64,000 bases of DNA from Rhinopomastus cyanomelas (Eukaryota > Chordata > Aves > Bucerotiformes > Rhinopomastidae): positions 310,001-374,000 of the forward strand of contig VXBP01002567.1 in the NCBI GenBank assembly GCA_013400115.1. The letters are read 5' to 3'. The position numbers were made by a program, and so were the translations under genes. This document shows positions 43,624 to 53,985 of this stretch, one piece after another; the stretch's first letter is position 1, and each line of letters opens with the position of its first letter. The notes under the pieces were generated by a model. It ran no database searches. It was not told the origin of the DNA and worked only from the letters and a program-made list of their open reading frames with translations.

Positions 43624-43750
43624 TGTGGCGGGCGGATTGGACTAGATGATCTTTTGAGGTCCCTTCCAATCCCTAATGTTTCTATGATTCTATGAGATTC
43701 TGTGATGAATCTGTGATAATTCTATGATGATTCTATGATTCTGTGATCAC
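43624..43750 (+). mobile_element. CR1 type A 3' end with expanded octamer tail
   Basis: GTGGCGGGCGGATTGGAC to TCCAATCCCTAATG, followed by about 75 bases of tail units (TTCTATGATTCTATGAG, TTCTGTGATGAATCTGTG and more). It begins exactly where the previous copy's tail ends and has the longest tail array in the window. Confidence 0.92.
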
Positions 43751-45512
43751 AGAATCCCCCTAGATCCCCCTCAGTGACTCTGAGCTGTACTTCTCATTCA
43801 CAGCATGACCCAGGCACTGGGCAGCTTCCTCACGCCACGCGCAGACCTGCTTTGCTGGTGCCGCGAGTGGTGGCACACAACTTTTATCACCTTCTTTCCC
43901 CTTCCATTAAATTTCCGCGAGCTCACAATCTGAAGTGATGGCCTTGCCCTTAAAGAGGCTGCTGCACTTGACGAGCGTGTGGCAGCACCTCATTAATTAC
44001 CAGCAGCCCTTCCTAGCGCACCCTCCGTCCGGTGGCGTATTTGTTCAGCGCACGTAATTATCTCCCCGTCGTTCCTCTCTCTCGTATTGATTCATGTGGA
44101 AAATATGATTAAAACATGAACATCTACAAATGCTTCAGAATAACAGGGAAGGAAAGGCCATTGTTTTTTCGCTCTGACTACACTCGATTACTATAATTAC
44201 AGCTGAATGGCTATGCATTTCCCTGTGTCCCCCACAAGGCTGTCTGCTCATTCACAGCCTTGCTGCTCCGTTTCAGAGCAGAGGTGTTTAAAAGAAGTGG
44301 CCTTTTAGGAGGTTTCTGTGACCCATGAGAAACCTTTACCTTGGCGCTCGCGCGTGTAAGCTCTGGCGTCGGGTCATGCAAAGCGCGGGTAGGAGTGGGA
44401 AAAGAAACACCAACCCTTCAGACATCTGCTCTGGTGCTCTGGCCAAGAGTGGGAGGGAAGGCTGTGCCAGTTCGGCAGCCGCTCCTGCAGATTGCAGTCG
44501 GCTTGCTTTTGATGCCAGCGTTAATAATGTGGGCTTCCTGTTGAGGGGGTGGCACTGCCAGGTTCCTAATTAGAATCCACCAAAAGCAGCGAAAGGTGCC
44601 GTGGTCGTGTCTTTCCACCTGCCACATCTTCATCTCTTTCGAGGCTGAGCAAGTCTAGCAGGACTTCTGTTTGGGCCACTTAGCTCCAAGGGGAAGAGTG
44701 GGACAGGCTCTTGTGCGCTTTTGCCGTGATCTCCCATTAAACGACTGGAAACGTTGATCTGCTGAGCCCCTCAGGAAGCCCTGATTCACCGTGGTGGGTG
44801 TGGAGATGACAGATCTAATTTCACACTTCATCCATTGTGCTCAGGGTGTTTGCTGGGTCTTCGCTCCTGCAGCTGGTGCAGACTCCTCAGACAGGGAATA
44901 ATTTCCCACTTGTGTTTTGATGTAGACTGGATTGGAAGAGCCTAGTTCAGAGGGCAAGAACATGTTGTGAACATTCTGTTGGCCATTCTCTCCTCCTCTT
45001 AAGAGGCTATAAATATCATTCTAGAGGTCCTGTTAGCTCCTGAACACTTTGAGGCTACTTTTTGGTCAGTTCTGGATCAACTGACAAATTTGAAGATCCC
45101 TGATAAGGTTCTGGCAACTGAGGCTGATGACTAATTGCCTTGTTGGCAAGAAGTGTTGTTGGTGTGGCTACGTGTGGCCATGTCTTTTGGCAGAACAAGC
45201 CTGGAAGCAGGGCACAGGGGCACAGCTTGGAGAAACTGGAGTGGCAGGAGCCAGCCTGAGTGCACGGTGACCACCCCTCTTGGACTGGCTGGTGACGCTT
45301 CTTGATGTGAAACAGGGAGATCAGCTTTTTGCTGTGTGAAGGTGCTTGTGAATCACAACTGAAGAGAGGAATCCCGGGAACCCTTGCCAGCTGAAATGTC
45401 TGCCTTCTCCTTGGCTTTGCCTTTCATTTACTGTCAGAAAACCTGTGATCAAGGTTCAGCCTGTGAGCCAGGAGTAGCCAGGTCATCAGGAGCCTTTCTC
45501 AGCAGCTGATCA
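43751..45512. other. CR1-free stretch, candidate conserved non-coding DNA at left
   Basis: The segment 43860-44240 has a texture typical of conserved regulatory DNA: CTCATTAATTACCAGC, CGCACGTAATTATCTCC, ATATGATTAAAACATG and CTATAATTACAGC mixed with isolated CpGs. A CpG cluster follows at 44340-44395 (CTCGCGCGTG, GGCGTCGGG). The rest to 45512 is unremarkable. No gene is supported. Confidence 0.35.
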
Positions 45513-45558
45513 TAGAATCATTACGGATTGGAAGGGACCTCGAAAGATCATCTAGTCC
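45513..45558 (-). mobile_element. CR1 type A 3' end, 46 bp
   Basis: GATCATAGAATCATTACGG, then CTCGAAAGATCATCTAGTCC. It lacks most of the second hairpin arm. Confidence 0.82.
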
Positions 45559-45749
45559 CTTCATGCAGTCCACTGGTGATGCAGTGTTGTGCGTACCCCA
45601 GCAGCTGTGAACACAGAACATGGAGCCCTCTGCCAGAAGTATTTCCACACAACTGCACTGTCCACTGCAAAGAGCACTTGGCTAGCTGACCTTCCTGGTG
45701 GGATGAGACCTCCCCTCGAGTGCTGGGGGCAGTGATGGGGCACTCACTG
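45559..45749. other. short non-repeat spacer
   Basis: About 190 bases; nothing recognised. Confidence 0.4.
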
Positions 45750-46206
45750 CAAGAAAGAGATTGAGGGGCTGGAGGGAGTCCAGAGGAGCAGTGAGGCTGG
45801 GGAAGGGACTGGAGGGAAAGGCTGGTGAGGAGAGGCTGAGGGAGCTGGGGGTGTTTAGCCTGGAGAAGAAGAGACTCAAGGCAGACCTTCTCCCTCTCTC
45901 CCTGAAGGGGGAGGTTGTAGTCAGGTGGGGGTTGGACTCTTCTCCCAGGCAATTAGTGCCAGGATGAGAGGGCAGAGCCTGAAGCTGCCAGGGGAGGGTT
46001 AAGTTGGATGTTAGGAGGCCCTTCTGCACAGTAAGGGTGATCAGAGCCTGGACTGGACTGCCCAGGGCAGTGGTGGAGTCCCCATCCCTGGATGTGTTGA
46101 AGGACAGCCTGGCTGTGGCAGGATGGTCTAGGCTGTGGCCATGTCAGGTCCTGGGCTGGGCAGGATGTGCAGAGAGGTCTTTTCCAGCCTCAATCATTTG
46201 GTGACC
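45750..46206 (+). mobile_element. CR1 type C, about 457 bp
   Basis: AAGAAAGAGATTGAGGGGC, AGTCCAGAGGAGCAGTGAG, GTGTTTAGCCTGGAGAAG, AGGATGAGAGGGCAGAGCC and GTTAAGTTGGATGTTAGG, ending GGTCCTGGGCTGGGCAGG, TTTTCCAGCCTCAATCATT. It extends further 5' than the copy at 17990. Confidence 0.9.
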
Positions 46207-46775
46207 TGTGAATTCTCTTTCTTGATGTCCACAAAATGTTTATCAGGAGCCAGTAAATACCTTCTAGTTAGCACATTATGTGGGTGTCTTTCTATTTGCA
46301 TCCTGCAAAACAAAACAATGCCAGATCTCTTTCTGGCTACCTAGTAACAGGGACATAATATTTGTAATAAATATTTTTGACAATTCGGATAACATACGGA
46401 TGGGCACAAGTGAGAAAGAGCTGAAAAGCTGAAAAACTCCCATGTTCCAGCCAGAAAAGAGGGGGGAAAGACTATTCTGAGACAGCAAATGTGTGTCTTT
46501 TGTTTGTCGATGTGGTTCCCGTGTAATGGCTCTGAAATGGCCACAGTTAAAGTTCATGCTACATTAGGAAAGCAAAGTGGTTTACATTGAAACTTAATAG
46601 AAGTCAATTGTGTTTGAAACATCTGATGCAGAAATAAAACACCTTATGTTTTATGGGAACGAGGAGCCGCATCTTTGGCACTCGCTCTTCTGTCTAAGCA
46701 CGTGTGTGCTCTCTCTATCGGTCTCTGTCAGCCGTGTGCGGCTCCTGCCCAGCCAGTCCTCCTGACCAGCATCAC
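46207..46775. other. non-repeat DNA, nothing recognised
   Basis: Moderately A/T-rich; no supportable frames. Confidence 0.4.
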
Positions 46776-46908
46776 ATAGAATCATTAGGGATTGGAAGGG
46801 ACCTCGAAAGATCATCCAGTCCAATCCCCCTGCCACAGCAGGATCACCCAGACCAAGTCCCACAGGAACATATCCAGGAGGGTTTTAAACATCTCCAGTG
46901 AATGAGAC
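46776..46908 (-). mobile_element. CR1 type A, 133 bp
   Basis: ACATAGAATCATTAGGGATTG to TTTTAAACATCTCCAGTG. The 5' end lies about 27 bases from the CA-rich satellite. Confidence 0.94.
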
Positions 46909-46934
46909 ACTCTGGTGTCTCCCTGCGCGTGCGC

Positions 46935-47080
46935 GCACACAAACACACACACACACAACACACAAACACAAACACACACACACAACACACAAACACAAAC
47001 ACACACACACAACACACAAACACACACACACAACACACAAACACACACACACACACAACACACAAACACACACACACAGA
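46935..47080 (+). repeat. (CA)n microsatellite with a higher-order unit
   Basis: About 146 bases of CA-type repeats. The pattern is regular: AACACACAAACACA blocks separated by (CA)5-8, giving units of about 21-29 bases repeated five or six times. Three frames are open on each strand, giving cysteine/valine-rich or threonine/histidine-rich text that is a composition artefact. Confidence 0.95.
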
Positions 47081-47170
47081 GTCCCACCTGATCCACAAAT
47101 GAAGACAACTAAGAATTAGTTTGTGTCTGTGCAAATCCTTCACCTTCCAAAAGAGCATCTTTTACCACAG

Positions 47171-47249
47171 ACCACAGAATCACAGGACATTAGGGATGGA
47201 AAGGACCTCAAAAGATCATCAGGTCCAATCCACCTGCCAGAGCAGGGTG
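47171..47249 (-). mobile_element. CR1 type A 3' end, 79 bp (left half of a head-to-head pair)
   Basis: ACCACAGAATCACAGGACATT to CTGCCAGAGCAGGGTGG. It abuts the plus copy with no spacer, so the pair has a tail at both outer ends. Confidence 0.92.
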
Positions 47250-47535
47250 GCATCTAATGATAGGACAAGGGGCAATGGGTGTGAGCTGGAGCAGAGGAGG
47301 TTCCACATCAATAGGAGAAGGAACTTCTTCGTGGTGAGGGTAACAGAGCCCTGGAACAGGCTGCCCAAGGGGGTTGTGGAGTCTCCTTCACTGGAGACAT
47401 TTCAGACCCACCTGGATGTGTTTCTGTGTGACTGGATCTAGGTGATCCTACTGTGTGGGGGGATTGAACTAGATGATCTTTCAAGGTCCCTTCCAATCCC
47501 TAATGATTCTACAATTCTATGTAATTCTATGTAAT
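47250..47535 (+). mobile_element. CR1 type A, 286 bp (right half of a head-to-head pair)
   Basis: CATCTAATGATAGGACAAGG to CCTAATGATTCTACAATTC, with a tail that drifts into TATGTAATTCTATGTAATG. The ORF2 sense LEQRRFHINRRRNFFVVRV is open. Confidence 0.94.
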
Positions 47536-47562
47536 GCTGGTCAGGAGAGAGAGTGGAGGAGA

Positions 47563-47613
47563 GGATGATTTTTGAGGACCTTCCCAATCCCTAACATTCT
47601 GTAATTCTGTGAT
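47563..47613 (+). mobile_element. CR1 type A 3' end, 51 bp
   Basis: GATGATTTTTGAGGACC, CCAATCCCTAACATTCTG and TAATTCTGTG, 27 bases after the previous copy's tail and in the same orientation. The left hairpin arm is absent. Confidence 0.85.
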
Positions 47614-49989
47614 CCATAGCTGGATGCTGTCACTCTTGCTTCATATCTCTCCTCCCTTCAGATCTGACAAAGTCCTCACTGGGTGCAAGGAGCAAACTTT
47701 ACCCTATGTCATAGATATTTTAGATTCAAACTAAGTTCCTCAGTGACTTTAAGTAAATTACATGTTTGGTTTTCCCTTGTCTAAACTTAGCTAAGTTAAT
47801 GTGTAAAGATTTCCTGTTAACAGGAAAAAGAGGACGAGTAGATGTGAGCTCACGAGCTGCAATTAAGATTCAATCCATCTAGCCAAAATGTTCACAATGT
47901 TCCTTCCATATTTGAATACAAATCTAACTTGTGATGGAAAATTATTGAGAAAGACTTTGTTTTAATGAACTGTCATTTTCCTTATTAACAGGAGGTGATT
48001 CTTCTCATTGGGGGACTGGGTTGGTTGGTTTTGTTCCTCTTTTGTAGTAGCTTTGTGACCTTAAGTCCTGATATTTGAGCACCCAGATTTGACCGTCCTG
48101 GAGTGATCTGAAGAGGAAAGCCATTGCCACCAGAGATGATTGTCTTAACACCCCAGTTCTGCTCTCTGAGTGGGTTCAGTGTACAAGTGAAACTGGACTG
48201 TTCCCTGTGCCAAAAGCCAGAGACATTCGCTGCTCAGACCGGGCTGTTGGTGCAGTCGCTGGGACAGGAGCCCCTTCTCCCCCTGGTCTCCTTGGACATA
48301 TGGTCAGCTTATGTGTCAGCCCTCAGCCTGTCTCCCCAGGGGCTGCTGGCTAGGGGTGAGGAGATGTGATGGCCTTGCAGCTGGCCAGCAGCAGTGCTGC
48401 AGTCAGCAGCAACTCCTAGCCTGGAGCAGACGCTGCTCCTGTGTGCAGGAAAAGCCAAGTCCCAGCGTGGTTTCCTGGCCCAATCTGTTGAAGACAGAAA
48501 GCCTCCCTGAGCTGGCAGCTTTTGTCTTTGCTTCCCTTGATCGTACTGACAGACCTGATAATCACAAATATGTTTCACGTGCGATGTCCATGGAATTCAT
48601 ACTGCAGAGCAGACCTCAGTGTTTCCTGGTACTTTTATGTTCTCAGCGTTAACTTTGAAATCATCTAGGACAGTCCCTTCATTGCTGCAGCTGCAGTAGA
48701 GGAAATCCTCTCTTTTGAGCCCAGTCATCTGTCTCCTCCTTCCTCTTCTAGCCCCACACTTGAGCAATCCTGTTCCTTGATTGCTATCTAAATTGTCCTT
48801 ATCATATGCCAGACACTGCAAGAGCTGCAAGGCATCGTTTCCTGCGGGGCAGTGCCAGGCACATAACATATGCTAGACATCCACAGGCAGATGGGGTTGG
48901 TTAAGGCCAGTGAAGCATAAAAATACAGGGGCTTTGGTAGGAAGAGGCTAAAGAACTCCACAGGCTGGTTGAATGCCACATCCCAAGCAACGTTAGCAGC
49001 TCATTAACATTCCCTGCGGGGCTGCTAGGTCAGCACAGGAGGTCAAAAAAAATTAAGGGCTATTTTCTTAAGGAAGCAGGAGGTAAAAAGGGTGAGATCC
49101 ATACCGCTGGTGTAGGACACGGTGTGAGGCTGAGTCTGAGAGAAGGCAAAGGGAGATGCTTCCCCTCAGTCTCTGCCTGCTTAACTAGGACCAGCCATCT
49201 GTCTGTTTTCTACCTGGGATTCTCCCCATGCTGAGCTGAAACTCGCTTCACTGTTCAAAAGCAAACTTGCCCAATGGCACAAGATGTTGGGAGGCAGCTG
49301 ATTCGTGACCTAGCCAAAGACATCGGGAGAAGGGAGCGAGCTTCTCCTTTGAACTGGGCTCCGTCAGCATATGGCAGCCCTTGTACTTCAGGACGTGGTT
49401 CATATGCTGCTCTTCAGTGCCCATATGCTTTCGATATTCCCCCCATTTATTTATTTTAATCAGGAGCGAGCCTGTGATCTTGCTTTTCCTTCTGCTGCTG
49501 GCTGTAATTACGCTTGGCCGTGCTACCGGGGGCAAGGCAACGGGGTTAGAACCGAGCACTGGAGCGTCCGCTCGCGTCCTGTTCACGTTGCTCTGTCCTG
49601 CCTTCCGCGGGGGGACCGCGCTCCGGGTCGACGGTCTGTCGTGCTGTTGTTGCAGATTGGAAGAGGAGCTTCATTGACTCGGGATCAGAGGAGAGACAAG
49701 CTCCAGCGATGGAGTTCTGCAAACACTAACTGCTGTTTGCTGTTTCTTGTTAGAGGCATCAGTGTGGTTTTGTTTCGCTGGGATTGAGAAGGCAGCTCCG
49801 GTCTCTGACTCCGACTGACATGACAGAATTTGATCTGAGATAATTAAGATTTATAGGTACCAGGAAGCACCACTGGCCTCTCTATTTATCTTCCTTACTA
49901 GCCCAGGGATCTTCTGGCTTCAGCAGGGCAGCATTTCCCAGTCTCTTTAGCTGAACCTTTCTTGTCACATAGACAGTAGATGGTGACAG
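47614..49989. other. long CR1-free stretch, no gene recognised
   Basis: About 2.4 kb. The left part is A/T-rich and unremarkable. 48124-48652 has overlapping frames with no recognisable domain. The CpG-rich part at 49505-49660 is listed separately. Confidence 0.4.
49505..49660. other. CpG-rich patch
   Basis: About 18 CpG dinucleotides in about 155 bases (for example GGAGCGTCCGCTCGCGTCC, CCGCGGGGGGACCGCGC, GGTCGACGG), far above the surrounding sequence. It could be a small CpG island, for instance at a promoter or distal regulatory element. No convincing exon accompanies it; the 138-codon plus frame at 49371-49787 has no recognisable domain. Confidence 0.5.
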
Positions 49990-50163
49990 ACACATAGAAT
50001 CATTCAGGTTGGAAAAGACCCTTAGGATCATCAAGTCCATCAGTCCTGCTCTACAAACTCACCCCTAAACCAGGTCCCCCAACACCACATCTAAGCGACA
50101 TTTAAACACATCCAGGGATGGTGACTCAACCACTGTCCCTGGGAAGCCCATTCCAGTGCCTGA
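49990..50163 (-). mobile_element. CR1 type B, 174 bp
   Basis: CATAGAATCATTCAGGTTGG, CATCAAGTCCATCAGTCC, CTCACCCCTAAACCAGG, CATCCAGGGATGGTGACTC, ending at CCATTCCAGTGCCTGAC. Confidence 0.9.
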
Positions 50164-50504
50164 CATGGCTCCTTAGATCTCAAACTGAGCAAGAACAATC
50201 CTCTTGAGAGCCCAACTGTGCCTTGAAGACCTGAGCATAGAGGAGTCAGCTCAGCCAGGGAGTATTAGCCTGACCCAAACCGAAAGGAGGAACAACTACT
50301 CGAGTACAACATTGGGGCTGTCCTGTACCAGCCTCTAGCACCACTATAACACTACTGCTGCCGATTTCCTGCGACCACGCTCTGGCTGGGATGCTCATGT
50401 CAGTGCTAAGTGACACAGTGTCCATGTGCTTAGCTCTTCACCGTGCAGGAACTCTTGCTTTCACACTGCCTCTGGACTGACAGGGTTCGAGACAGAAAGT
50501 TTCT
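50164..50504. other. non-repeat DNA, nothing recognised
   Basis: About 340 bases; no features seen. Confidence 0.4.
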
Positions 50505-51159
50505 CACAGCCAAAGGGCTTGTCTTGCATCTGGGCAAGAACAACCCCAGGTACCAGTATAGGCTGGGGACTGACCTGTTGGAGAGCAGTGTAGGAGAAAG
50601 GGATCTGGGGGTCCTGGTGGGCAGCAGGATGGCCATGAGCCAGCAGTGTGCTCTGGTGGCCAAGAGGGCAAACAGCATCCTGGGGTGGATCAAAATGGGG
50701 GTGGTCAGCAGATCAAGAGAAGTTCTTCTTCCCCTCTGCTGTGCACTGGTGAGACCACATCTGGAGTGTTGTGTCCAGTTGTGGGCCCCTCAGTTCAAGA
50801 GGGATGTGGAGCTGCTGGAGGGAGTCCAGTGTAGGGCAATGAGGATGATGAAGGAGGTGGAGCACCTTCCTTATGAGGAGAGGCTGAGGGAGCTGGGTCT
50901 CTTGAGCTGGGAGAAGAAGATAAAGAGAGGTGACCTCATTAATGTCTATAAATATGTGAAGGGTGGGTGTCAGGAGGATGGAGCCAGGCTCTGCTCAGTG
51001 TCATCTAGTGATAGGACAAGGGGCAGTGGGTGTGAGCTGGAACAGAGGTGGTTCCACATAAACATGAGAAGGAACCTCTTCATGATGAGGGTGACTGGAA
51101 GGGGTCACCCAGGGTGGCTGTGGATTCTCCTTCACTGGAGATGTTTAAAACCCACCTGA
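50443..51159 (+). pseudogene. CR1 ORF2 reverse transcriptase C-terminal fragment
   Basis: An open frame of 238 codons; roughly the first 20 come from flanking DNA. CR1-type text includes LVLHLGKNNPRYQYRLGTD, LESSVGERDLGVLVGSRM, MSQQCALVAKRANSILGWI, VRPHLECCVQLWAPQFKRD and RLRELGLLSWEKK. It lacks the endonuclease and the polymerase active site, which lie upstream in a full element. The last codons are shifted relative to the GVVESPSLEMFKTHL region because of small deletions. It is the most complete young ORF2 piece in the window but is not functional. Confidence 0.9.
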
Positions 51160-51214
51160 ATGTGTTCCTGTGTGACTTGGTCTAGGTGACCCTGCTGTGG
51201 GGTATTGGACTAGT
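50505..51214 (+). mobile_element. CR1 type A, 710 bp, 3' end missing
   Basis: The longest young copy. It starts near GGCTTGTCTTGCATCTGGG and is well preserved through the whole C-terminal part of ORF2. It stops at GGGGTATTGGACTAG, so the loop, the right hairpin arm and the octamer tail are all missing. Such a 3' truncation is unusual for target-primed insertion and suggests a later deletion. Confidence 0.94.
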
Positions 51215-51373
51215 GGTGATGAACCCATGCTGTTTGGAGGATTCAAACCAGTAAGTAAAAGCATATTGCATGGCATCAAATAGCAAACGAGCAAATTGGG
51301 GACTTCCTGCATGAAGTGATAACATCTACATACAGCTGGGGAGTGCTTGAGCCCTTTACCACTGTGTTTCATC
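51215..51373. other. short non-repeat spacer
   Basis: Nothing recognised. Confidence 0.4.
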
Positions 51374-51905
51374 ATAGAATGGTTTAGGTTGGAAGAGACC
51401 TTAAAAATCATCTAGTTCCAAACTCCCTGTACAGGCACGGACACCTCCACTAGAGCAGGTTTCTCAGGGCCCCAGCCAGCCTGGCCTTCAACACTGCCAG
51501 GGATGGGGCAGCCACAACTGCCTTGGGCAGCCTATTCCAGCATCTCAGCACCCTCACAGCAAAGAATTTGTTCCTCATGTCCAACCTCAGTCTTCCCTCT
51601 TGAAGTCTGAAACCCTTTCCCCTTGACTTCTTGCTACCAGCCATGTCAAAAGCCCTCCCCCAGCTTTCTTGTAGCCCCCTTCAGCTATTAGGAAGCTGCT
51701 CAAAGGAGCCTCCTCTTCTTCAGCCTGAACAACCCCATCTTGCTCAGCCTGTCCTCACAGGGGAAGTTCTCCAGCCCTCTGATCATTTGAGTTGCTCTCC
51801 TCTGGACAGGTTCCAAGAACTCTCTGTCCTTCTTACATTGGGAACTCCAGAACTGGACACAGGACTCCAGGAGGGGTCTCACCAGTGCAGCTGCAAAGGG
51901 ACAAC
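51374..51905 (-). mobile_element. CR1 type D, about 532 bp, older
   Basis: CATAGAATGGTTTAGGTTGG, CATCTAGTTCCAAACTCCC, GACACCTCCACTAGAGCAGG, CAGGGATGGGGCAGCCACAAC and AAGAATTTGTTCCTCATGTCC. The ORF2 end on the minus strand reads RPLLESCVQFWSSQCKKD. It represents the classical bird CR1 3' end with the GAACACTTCC-type segment missing. Confidence 0.9.
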
Positions 51906-53224
51906 ATCACTCAGCTTTTCCAATGCCAAGAGTAAGGCTCCACCATCTTAACCTGTGGAAGCCTCAGGCTGCTGCCAAGTCAGTTGCTGATAATGATGGT
52001 AATCATTGCTCTGCTGAGTCTTAGATGACAGTCTTCTTCTAGTTCTGGAAAGAACATCTTGCAACATGGATCACATTTTGACTCTCCTGGGGAAGCCCTG
52101 CAGAGCACCCATGTGGGCTATGGCAAGCCTTGGGTTGGATTTTCCAAGGTGAAGTTCACAACAGAGGGCACAACCAGTCTTTACTGAATTTGAAGGATCC
52201 CTGTGAGTCAGGGTGTGTCCTCGGTGCAAAGGAGAAAGAAGCAGGGTCATGGATGTTTGCTTGACTGTGTTGCTGGCGTGCTGAGCAAACTGGGTTACTG
52301 GCTGGGAGTGCTTTTGCACTCTGAGCTTCAGCTGGGTGGAGAGTGGCTGAGACTTCCACCTACATTGTGCAGCATCAGGGTAATTCATCCATCTTCGTTG
52401 TCCACCCGGAAGAGCTGGAACCAGTTAAGCAGAGGGGAAGATCTGAGACCTAGACCCCATCTCTCATTGTTCTCCTAGTAAAATTTCAGTGCATCTGTCA
52501 TTCTTCCACCATTTAAGTTGTAGGAACCAAATGGATCTGCAAATGTCCCCAGCATCTTCCAGCAGTGAGCTTTGATTCACACTTCCTTCAATTCACTGCT
52601 GTGAAAAATGGGTTGGCATCCTACTGTGAATTTAAACACTCCCAACCTGGGAATAAATGGATCCCATGGCTCATTTATCTTTCAGCTATTAATTAATAGT
52701 GGCTAATTGTAGTTATGAACTGCAGCATTCCAGTCTCCAGCATCCATCCATTTTATTTAATATATTCTGATTAAGGTGGAGTCAGCGAGTTGGAGATTAA
52801 TTATAACAGTTCCTTGCCACCAGCTTCTTAGAAATTTCAGCTTCTTCGTGGATTTGTAAGGTAGTTGCACCTGTCTCTTTAGAGAGGGGCTTGTTTTGGG
52901 TCCAAAGCATGTCAGGCCCCTTGAAGAGACCCACAGTACTCCTCTGCTTGTCCTTCCTGTCACTGCCCAACCTCTGACTGTCTTTCCCAGCATCGCACTA
53001 GTGATGTAACTTAGCACATCTGTAATCTCTTCTAGAATTAGAGATTAATTAATTAGAGCCTCGACTCTGACTTCCATCCCCTCCACTGATAAAGTTGAGT
53101 AGGGCAACCCATCTCTGCAGCTGTAGATAATGCCATGAAGGGCTGCTTCTCCACTAACTTTGAAAACTTTTGCTACCCCAGGAAGGATGAGACACAGAAG
53201 AGGGCTAGGAGAGTGTATTGCTTA
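51906..53224. other. CR1-free stretch, candidate conserved non-coding DNA at right
   Basis: 52640-53060 is A/T-rich with TAAT-containing words (GCTATTAATTAATAGTGGC, GGCTAATTGTAGTTATG, GAGATTAATTAATTAGAG). The word CTATTAATTAATAG is a perfect 14-bp palindrome near 52686. The rest is unremarkable. No gene is supported. Confidence 0.35.
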
Positions 53225-53985
53225 GATGGGCAGCAGAATGGTTGAGGCTGGAAAAGACCTCTGAGCACATCCAGCCCAGCCCATGGTCTGACATCACCAC
53301 AATCTCGACCATGGCTTTAAGTGCCACATCCTGTCTTTTCTTAAATGTCTCCAGGGATGGGGACTCCACCACTGCCCAATGTCTGATCATCCTTTCTGTG
53401 AGGAAGGGCTTCCTGACATCCAACCTAACCTTCCCCTGGCAGCTTCAGGCTCTGCCCTCTCGTCATGTTGCTGATTGCCTGGGAGAAGAGCCCAATCCCT
53501 ACCTCACTTCAGGGAGCTAGAGAGAGGGAGAAGGTCCCCCATGAGTCTCCTCTTCTCCAGGCTAAACACCCCCAGCTCCTTCAGCCTCTTCTCGTCAGCC
53601 TTTCCCTCCAGTCCCTTCCCCAGCCTCATTGCTCCTCTGGACCTGCTCCAGACCCTCAGTCTCGTTCTTGAAGTGAGGGGCCCAGATCTTCCCCCAGGAG
53701 AGGCCCCTCCAGTGCCCAGTACAGCGGGCGAATGACATCCCTAGTCCTGCTGGCCGCACTATTGTTGATACAAGCCAGGATGCTGTTGGCCTTCTTGGCC
53801 ACTTGGGCACCCCGCTGGCTCCTGGTCAGCCAGTTGTCACTCAGGACTGCCATGTCCCTCTCTGCCAGGCTGCTCTCCAGCCCCTCATCCCCCGGCCTGT
53901 AGCTGCAGGGAGTTGTGTAGGACCCTGCCCTTGGCCCTGTTGAACCTCATCCTGTTGGCCTCTGCCCACTGCCCCCGCCTGCACG
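53225..53985 (-). mobile_element. CR1 type C, about 761 bp
   Basis: AATGGTTGAGGCTGGAAAAG, CATCCAGCCCAGCCCATG, CTCCAGGGATGGGGACTCC, TTCCTGACATCCAACC, GTCTCCTCTTCTCCAGGC, then RT C-terminal text in reverse (GGCCGCACTATTGTTGATAC, GTTGGCCTTCTTGGCCAC). It ends near CCTCTGCCCACTGCCC. This is the longest type C copy here. Confidence 0.92.

Noticed and set aside
46812..47158. Cysteine/valine-rich and threonine/histidine-rich open frames
   Set aside because: They are translations of the (CA)-rich satellite, open in several frames on both strands purely because of composition.
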